Below, one piece after another: positions 59,454 to 64,000 of a DNA stretch of 64,000 bases. Location of the stretch: NCBI RefSeq assembly GCF_002197845.1, contig NZ_NIDE01000002.1, forward strand, positions 1 to 64,000. The letters run 5' to 3'. Position numbers and translations under genes: made by a program. The stretch comes from Fimbriiglobus ruber (GTDB lineage Bacteria > Planctomycetota > Planctomycetia > Gemmatales > Gemmataceae). Below the pieces are notes generated by a model. That model saw only the letters and a program-made list of their open reading frames with translations, was not told where the DNA came from and searched no databases. Within the stretch, counting starts at the first letter, position 1. Every line of letters begins with the position of its first letter.

Positions 59454-60890
59454 GTGCCCGAGACTGACTCGCCCGCCCAGTCGTTTGTATTTCTGACCCT
59501 TCGGGCGCCGCTCCTCGTCGCGGCCATCGCCCTGTCAGCGGTCGCGCTCAATCTGCGGCCAGCTTTTTTCGACAACGACTTCGAAGACCTGTTCATTTAC
59601 CGGGCCGGCGCGGGCCTCGGCCTGAAGGGCGAGTCGCCGTACCGGACCGAGGCGATCAGCGCGCTCGTCGCCGGACAGTACCCGAACTACACCAGCTTCA
59701 TCGAGAACTGCGGATTCTTTCTCTCCCCGGTCGCCATCGTCGTGTTCGCGCCGTTCGCGGGCCTGCCGTGGCCGGCGGCCAAGCTGGCGTGGTCGTTATT
59801 GTGCTTCGGCGGGGCCGCCCTGGCGGTCTGGAAGCTGCCGGCGTTCGCCGCGGACGACGGCCGGGCGGACGGGTGGCCGCGCCTGGGCCGACTCGCGGTC
59901 GCCTGCGCGCTGCTCTGGAATCCGACGACGTACATCAGCATGGTCGTCGCCCAGACGCCGCTGTTTCTGTTCACGTGCGTGGTGCTGGGGGAGGCCGCGT
60001 ACCGGGCCGGGTGGCGCCGCGCGGCCGGGTTGTTGTGGGCCTGCGCGTTCATCAAGCCCCACCTCGCGCTCCCGCTGCTCCCGCTCGCGTGGTTCCTCGG
60101 CGGGTGGCGGCGGGCGGCCGAGGTGGTCGCGTGGGTCGGCGGGCTGACCCTGCTCGGGTGCTGGGTGTCGACCGGGTCGCCGTGGCTGACGGTCGACTAC
60201 CTTGAATACCTCGACGCCTGGCACAAACAGGTGCTGTTCAACCGGGCCGAACTCAACCCGCAGATCACGAGTTGGAACCGCCTGCTCATTGCGACCGGCA
60301 ACCCGGTCGTCGAGTTGTCGACCAAAACGACGCTGGCCGGGTACGTGGTGTGGGCCGCCCTCGTGGCCGCCCGCGTGCGGGTCGCGAGCGGCCTGACGCC
60401 GGCGCCGCTCTTGGCCGTAATCACGATCGGGACGTTGGCGGTGGCCGGGATCGTGTCCGGAACGTTGGTCGGGTATGCGATTTGTGGCGCGTGCGGGGTC
60501 GCCCAGTTGTGGACGGCCGGGTCCCGCCCGACCCGGGCGTGGGCCCTGGCCGCGGCCGCGGCCGGGTCGCTCGTCTGCTGTCAGGTACTCGGGTACGAAA
60601 TGGTCCTACTCGGGCTGACCGCGCCACACGTACTCGATCTGATCGCCGCCCGGCGGTGGGGGGCGGCGGCCGTGTTGGGTAGTGGGCTCATGATCTCGTC
60701 GATCACCCACGACGCGTTCCAGACGGCCACGGAAATCGCCCGGTTGCCGCCGGGTGTGGCGGCCGCAGTGATGGCGACGCATTGCAGCGTCGGGACGACG
60801 CTGGTGGCCGTGGCGGTCCTCGTCTTCGGGTGGGCGCGGGTCACGCCTGGGACTTCGGCCCCTTCCCCCGCTTCCGCGACTTCCCCGTGA
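59454..60890 (+). CDS. GT87-type (DUF2029) membrane glycosyltransferase
   Basis: A 478-residue protein with about ten to twelve transmembrane helices. The first outer loop contains FFDNDFEDLFIYRAGAGLGL then KGESPYRTEA, the D-x-x-D...Y-R...G-x-x-P-Y pattern of GT87/DUF2029 GT-C mannosyltransferases. WNPTTYISMVVAQTPLFLFT and AFIKPHLALPLLPLAWFLGG are further family blocks (N-P...GQ and K-P-x-L). The usual substrate is a polyprenyl-phosphate sugar. GTG 59454 with AGGA 8 nt upstream is preferred to the ATG at 59412. Its 3' end overlaps the convergent panD gene by 50 nt. Confidence 0.82.
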   Translation: MPETDSPAQSFVFLTLRAPLLVAAIALSAVALNLRPAFFDNDFEDLFIYRAGAGLGLKGESPYRTEAISALVAGQYPNYTSFIENCGFFLSPVAIVVFAPFAGLPWPAAKLAWSLLCFGGAALAVWKLPAFAADDGRADGWPRLGRLAVACALLWNPTTYISMVVAQTPLFLFTCVVLGEAAYRAGWRRAAGLLWACAFIKPHLALPLLPLAWFLGGWRRAAEVVAWVGGLTLLGCWVSTGSPWLTVDYLEYLDAWHKQVLFNRAELNPQITSWNRLLIATGNPVVELSTKTTLAGYVVWAALVAARVRVASGLTPAPLLAVITIGTLAVAGIVSGTLVGYAICGACGVAQLWTAGSRPTRAWALAAAAAGSLVCCQVLGYEMVLLGLTAPHVLDLIAARRWGAAAVLGSGLMISSITHDAFQTATEIARLPPGVAAAVMATHCSVGTTLVAVAVLVFGWARVTPGTSAPSPASATSP

Positions 60891-61317
60891 CCCCGTTCGC
60901 GGCCGGGGCGTCGGCCGGCTCGCCGGGGTGGGGGCCGTCCCCATCCGCCGCGGCGATGACCTGCTCGGCGTCGCGGGACCGGTTGAGTTCGTCCGCGAAC
61001 AGGACCAGGGGTTGGTGCTTCTTGGCGTCCTTGGTCCGCAGGGTGGTGAACGTGGCGATGATGATGATGTCGCCGGTTTTGATCAGGTGGGCCCCGGCCC
61101 CGTTCACCTGGACCACCCCGGACGCGCGGTCGCCGGGCAGGGCGTAGGTGATCAGGCGGGTGCCGTTGGTCACGTCCCAGACGTGAATCTGCTCGTTCGG
61201 GAGAATGTCCGCGGCGTCGAGCAGGTCGGCGTCGACGGTCAGGCTCCCTTCGTAATCGAGGTTGGTGGCGGTGACCGTCGCGCGGTGGATTTTCGATTTG
61301 AGTACGGTCCGGCGCAT
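60841..61317 (-). CDS. panD: Aspartate 1-decarboxylase
   Basis: A 158-residue pyruvoyl-dependent enzyme that makes beta-alanine from aspartate for pantothenate and CoA. The N-terminus MRRTVLKSKIHRATVTATNL then DYEGSLTVD has the self-cleavage site Gly24-Ser25 at the exact family position, with Lys9 and Tyr22 present. YALPGDRASGVVQVNGAGAH then LIKTGDIIIIATF contains Arg54- and Tyr58-region equivalents and the core strands. The last 35-40 residues (AADGDGPHPGEPADAPAANG then VTGKSRKRGKGPKSQA) are a disordered, charged tail beyond the usual 120-130-residue length; they coincide with the overlap onto the convergent GT87 gene. GAGGGG lies upstream of the ATG. Confidence 0.95.
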   Translation of the reverse strand: MRRTVLKSKIHRATVTATNLDYEGSLTVDADLLDAADILPNEQIHVWDVTNGTRLITYALPGDRASGVVQVNGAGAHLIKTGDIIIIATFTTLRTKDAKKHQPLVLFADELNRSRDAEQVIAAADGDGPHPGEPADAPAANGVTGKSRKRGKGPKSQA

Positions 61318-61332
61318 GGTCCCCTCGCAATA

Positions 61333-61355
61333 AGAATGTGATCCCGTAACATTCT
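61333..61355. promoter_or_regulatory. Short dyad upstream of panD
   Basis: AGAATGT (61333-61339) and ACATTCT (61349-61355) form a 7-bp dyad with a 9-nt spacer, 16-38 nt upstream of the panD ATG. TAGAAT on the minus strand overlaps it and could be a -10 box. An operator is possible; evidence is weak. Confidence 0.3.
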
Positions 61356-61527
61356 ACGGACCCGCCGGTCCGGGGTGGAGCGGCGGGCGGGCAGGGTTTC
61401 CGCCGGCCGCCCGTTGCGGCCCGGGCCGGATTCCCGCGATAATTGCCCCGTACCGGCGAACACCCTGGTACACGCGCGAGCGCGGAAAGTCCGCGCCGCC
61501 GGTTCACCAGCACACGGGGAGGCGTCC

Positions 61528-62499
61528 GTGGCGGTCGTATCGACGACGGAATTGCGGAAAAATTACGGGCAGATCGCGGCCCTCAAAGGGGTCTCGATCC
61601 AGGTCGAGCCGGGCCAGATCTACGGCCTCCTCGGCCAGAACGGGGCCGGCAAGTCGACCCTGGTCAAGATCCTGCTCGGGATCGTCCGCAAGACCGGGGG
61701 GGACGCGTACCTGCTCGGGTACCCGGCCGGGACGACCGACGTCCGCCGGCGGGTGGGGTACCTGCCCGAAGACCACCAGTTTCCGGGGTACCACACCGCC
61801 CGCAGCCTGCTCGATTTCTACGGCCGGCTGTACGGCCTGTCCCGCGACGACCGCCAGAAGCGGATCGCCGAGTGCCTCGAAATTGTCGGCCTGCAAAAGC
61901 GGATGGACTACAAGATCCGCACGTATTCCAAGGGGATGAAGCAGCGGCTCGGGATCGCCCAGGCGTTCTTCCACGACCCCGAGGTGATCTTCCTCGACGA
62001 GCCGACGGACGGCGTCGACCCGGTCGGCCGGAAAGAGATCCGCGACCTCCTGCAGCAGCTCAAGGCCGAAGGGCGGACGATCTTCTTTAACTCCCACCTG
62101 CTCAGCGAAGTCGAGATGATTTCGGACCAAGTGGCCATCCTGCAAAAGGGCGAGATCGTCCGTCAGGGGACGGTGGCCGACCTGACCCGCCAGGAGGGCC
62201 GGTTCGTGATCGGGCTGGCCCCCGGACAGGCGTTCCCGACCGAGGCGGTCGGCAAGATCGGGTACGCCGCGACCAGGAGCGGCGACCACTGGGAGGTCGT
62301 CACTGGGGTCGGGGATCGGGGGATCGACGCGGTATTGGGCCTGCTCCACGAACAGGGACTCAGTCTGCGGCACCTGGTCGAGAAGAAACAAACGCTCGAA
62401 GACGTGTTCGTATCCATGGTAGAGTCGGCCGAACCGGGCACCGACCGCCGCCCCGCCCGGGTGGCCCGGCCCGTCGCCGCGCGGAGGGCCGACCGATGA
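61528..62499 (+). CDS. ABC transporter ATP-binding protein
   Basis: A 323-residue ABC-2-type ATPase. Walker A is GLLGQNGAGKSTLVKILLG (near residue 40), the Q-loop is in VGYLPEDHQFPGYHTARSLL, the signature is TYSKGMKQRLGIAQAFFHDP, and Walker B is EVIFLDEPTDGVDPVGRKEI, followed by the H-loop FFNSHLLSEVEMI. The C-terminal 100 residues are the usual DUF4162-like extension. The start is GTG at 61528 with GGGGAGG 6 nt upstream; the frame is open to 61375 but the upstream part lacks similarity. Its stop overlaps the permease start (ATGA), so the two form a coupled pair. Confidence 0.93.
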   Translation: MAVVSTTELRKNYGQIAALKGVSIQVEPGQIYGLLGQNGAGKSTLVKILLGIVRKTGGDAYLLGYPAGTTDVRRRVGYLPEDHQFPGYHTARSLLDFYGRLYGLSRDDRQKRIAECLEIVGLQKRMDYKIRTYSKGMKQRLGIAQAFFHDPEVIFLDEPTDGVDPVGRKEIRDLLQQLKAEGRTIFFNSHLLSEVEMISDQVAILQKGEIVRQGTVADLTRQEGRFVIGLAPGQAFPTEAVGKIGYAATRSGDHWEVVTGVGDRGIDAVLGLLHEQGLSLRHLVEKKQTLEDVFVSMVESAEPGTDRRPARVARPVAARRADR

Positions 62500-63887
62500 A
62501 GTTTTACGCGTTCCTGAGAGACTCGTACCGCGAGGCGGTCAGCGGGTGGGTCCTCCAAATCATGCTGGCCCTGACCGTCATTCTGGTCCTGCTCGTGGCC
62601 AGCGTGTCGTTCCGCCCGATCACCCTCAAGGACGACCTCGACACCCACCTCTTGTTGTTGAATTTCGCCCTGAGCCGGCAGCCGGACTCGGGCGTCCGGG
62701 ACAGCAAGTACGCGATCGAAAACCTCGCCGCGAGCGACCCGAGCGAGCCGTGGAAATCGGACTACTCGTTCGATTTCGTCGTCAAAGCCCCGACCGCGGC
62801 GGACCTGACCAAGGTGCGGCGGCTGGGCCTCCCGGTCGACCAGGAACAAGTCGAGGATTTCACGGCCCAGACCCTGAAGTTTCTGAGAAAGGTGCGGGTC
62901 GCCGAGAAACCGCTGCCGTCGGCGGGCGAGGGACTTTTGGCGGTCGGCGGCGCGGTCCTCGCGCCGACCCGCCCCGGCGACCCGCCCGGGGAAGTCCGGT
63001 ACGTGGTCACCAGCAAGGGGACGAAGGCCGAGGACATGCTCGCGTGGCGGCACGTGCCCCGCGTCCTGTTCGCGTTCGAGCTGCCGGTCCCGATGTCGCT
63101 GCGGGAGGGGGTGTACACCCTGGAGAAGCGGTTGGTGAACGACGCCGGGATGTGGATCATGCTGCTGGTGAGCGTGGTCATCACGGCCGGATTCATCCCG
63201 CACATGCTGCAGAAGGGGGCGTTCGACCTGTACATCGTCAAGCCGATCAGCCGCCCGGCCCTGCTCGTGTGCAAGTACCTCGGCGGGCTGCTCTACATCA
63301 CCCTGTTGACGTCCGCCCTGGTGGGTGGGGTGTGGGTCGCGATTGGCCTGCGGACCGGGTTGTGGTCCGCGAACTTCCTGGCCCTGATCCCGCTGATGGT
63401 GTTCTACTTCGCCGTCCTGTATGCCGTATCCACGCTCGCCGCCGTCCTCACCCGGAGTACCATGGCCGCGATCGTGGCCACCGTGTTCGCGTGGGGGGTA
63501 TTCTTCCTGGCCGGCTTCTTGCACGACCAGGTACAGGAGTTTAAGCGAAACCGGGACGAGGCCCAGCAACAGATCGAGAAGGCGATCCCGGACCGCAGCG
63601 GCGCCGCCGCCCGCCCCGCCGGGCCGGGCCCGATCCCGGAGCCGGCCGGGTTCGCCACCTGGGATTACGCCACCTGGATCTCGCACGGCGTCCTGCCGCG
63701 GACGTACGACCTGGACGACCGCGCGATCCGGTTCATCGCCGAGGGGGTGCTGACCGCCGAGGAGCGGAAGCAGAAGAAGCTCGACCACGACCTCGTCCCG
63801 TGGCCCGAGACGATTGGCGTGTCGTTCGCCTTCATCGTACTCTGCCTCGGCCTCGCAAGTCTGCGGCTCCAGACGCGCGACGGGTAA
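62496..63887 (+). CDS. ABC-2-type transporter permease
   Basis: A 463-residue integral membrane partner of the preceding ATPase. One helix lies at about residues 20-42 (QIMLALTVILVLLVASVSFR). A large soluble loop of about 180 residues follows, with no recognised domain (ALSRQPDSGVRDSKYAIENL ... FELPVPMSLREGVYTLEKRL). Then come about five helices from 220 on (IMLLVSVVITAGFIPHMLQK, LLYITLLTSALVGGVWVAIG, FLALIPLMVFYFAVLYAVST), interrupted by a charged segment (FKRNRDEAQQQIEKAIPDRS), and a final helix. The KGAFDLYIVKPISRPALLVC loop is the typical ABC-2 coupling region. Substrate is unknown. Confidence 0.87.
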   Translation: MKFYAFLRDSYREAVSGWVLQIMLALTVILVLLVASVSFRPITLKDDLDTHLLLLNFALSRQPDSGVRDSKYAIENLAASDPSEPWKSDYSFDFVVKAPTAADLTKVRRLGLPVDQEQVEDFTAQTLKFLRKVRVAEKPLPSAGEGLLAVGGAVLAPTRPGDPPGEVRYVVTSKGTKAEDMLAWRHVPRVLFAFELPVPMSLREGVYTLEKRLVNDAGMWIMLLVSVVITAGFIPHMLQKGAFDLYIVKPISRPALLVCKYLGGLLYITLLTSALVGGVWVAIGLRTGLWSANFLALIPLMVFYFAVLYAVSTLAAVLTRSTMAAIVATVFAWGVFFLAGFLHDQVQEFKRNRDEAQQQIEKAIPDRSGAAARPAGPGPIPEPAGFATWDYATWISHGVLPRTYDLDDRAIRFIAEGVLTAEERKQKKLDHDLVPWPETIGVSFAFIVLCLGLASLRLQTRDG

Positions 63888-63915
63888 CGCCCCGGGACTG
63901 CGACGACAGCCACAA

Positions 63916-63950
63916 TCCGGGCCGGCCCGCATCGACGCGGCCGGCCCGGA
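63916..63950 (+). terminator. GC-rich hairpin after the ABC permease
   Basis: TCCGGGCCGGCC (63916-63927) pairs exactly with GGCCGGCCCGGA (63939-63950), 12 bp with an 11-nt loop, starting 28 nt after the permease stop. The following CTGTTTCACC is only weakly T-rich. Confidence 0.6.
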
Positions 63951-64000
63951 CTGTTTCACCCCCCACCTCTCGCGATCGGGCCGGTCGCGGTTGGTGGTCG

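Noticed and set aside
59063-59467. Small open frame of 134 residues upstream of the GT87 gene
   Set aside because: No ribosome site or recognisable domain, and it overlaps the next gene in another frame.
61470-61527. RNase P RNA-like string (GGAAAGTCCGCGCC)
   Set aside because: The resemblance is limited to a few bases; the other conserved RNase P RNA elements and the needed length are missing.

Overview
The window is GC-rich and gene-dense, and it reads as a chromosome segment of a planctomycete, most likely family Gemmataceae. Lineage markers are the paired DUF1501 and DUF1549/DUF1553 cytochrome genes, a TIGR02996 leading domain, a Rhodopirellula-type ECF sigma factor, an N-terminal LEDRTTPA motif on a giant surface protein, Uma2 and DUF4058 proteins, and short Flp pilins with Glu at +6. 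The fimbrial content would suit a Fimbriiglobus-like strain, but genus is a guess.

Layout. 1-2.8 kb (+): a large inverted repeat, then a PfkB kinase, a ThpR-like 2H RNA phosphodiesterase and a DUF4058 protein. 2.8-11.9 kb (-): an ECF sigma factor overlapping by 4 nt (GTGA) a 1886-residue membrane alpha-2-macroglobulin, then a TIGR02996/LRR protein and a pre-peptidase-type beta-sandwich protein. 12.1-15.3 kb (-): four small poorly known proteins and holA. 15.4-21.5 kb (-): a DUF1501 protein and a large cytochrome-type DUF1549/1553 protein, separated by two tandem Uma2 genes. 21.8-25.2 kb (-): a Gly-rich secreted protein, a MamK-like actin homologue and a membrane protein. 25.8-43.4 kb: a Tad/Flp pilus locus in two parts, cpaC-tadD and flp-flp-tadV-cpaB-cpaF-tadB-tadC, flanking a six-gene opposite-strand glycosylation operon. 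43.4-44.3 kb: a gene-free stretch with an array of about 72-nt period. 44.35-58.9 kb (+): a giant adhesin split by a -1 frame change at a run of five G, with a metzincin-like motif near its C-terminus. 59-64 kb: a GT87-type membrane glycosyltransferase, panD (overlapping tail to tail) and an ABC transporter pair.

Working together. Pilins, prepilin peptidase, secretin, ATPase and platform proteins make up most of a Tad machine; no TadZ/CpaE or TadE/F/G was recognised here. The embedded operon has the parts for making and transferring lipid-linked sugars, and pilins or the adjacent adhesin are natural acceptors (inference). The actin-like gene beside cpaC could position the machine (inference). 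The sigma/A2M pair looks like an envelope-sensing module in which a protease-trap protein carries an anti-sigma-like cytoplasmic head. The most unusual items are that coupling, the MamK-like gene beside a Tad locus, the frame-split giant adhesin and the 72-nt periodic array.
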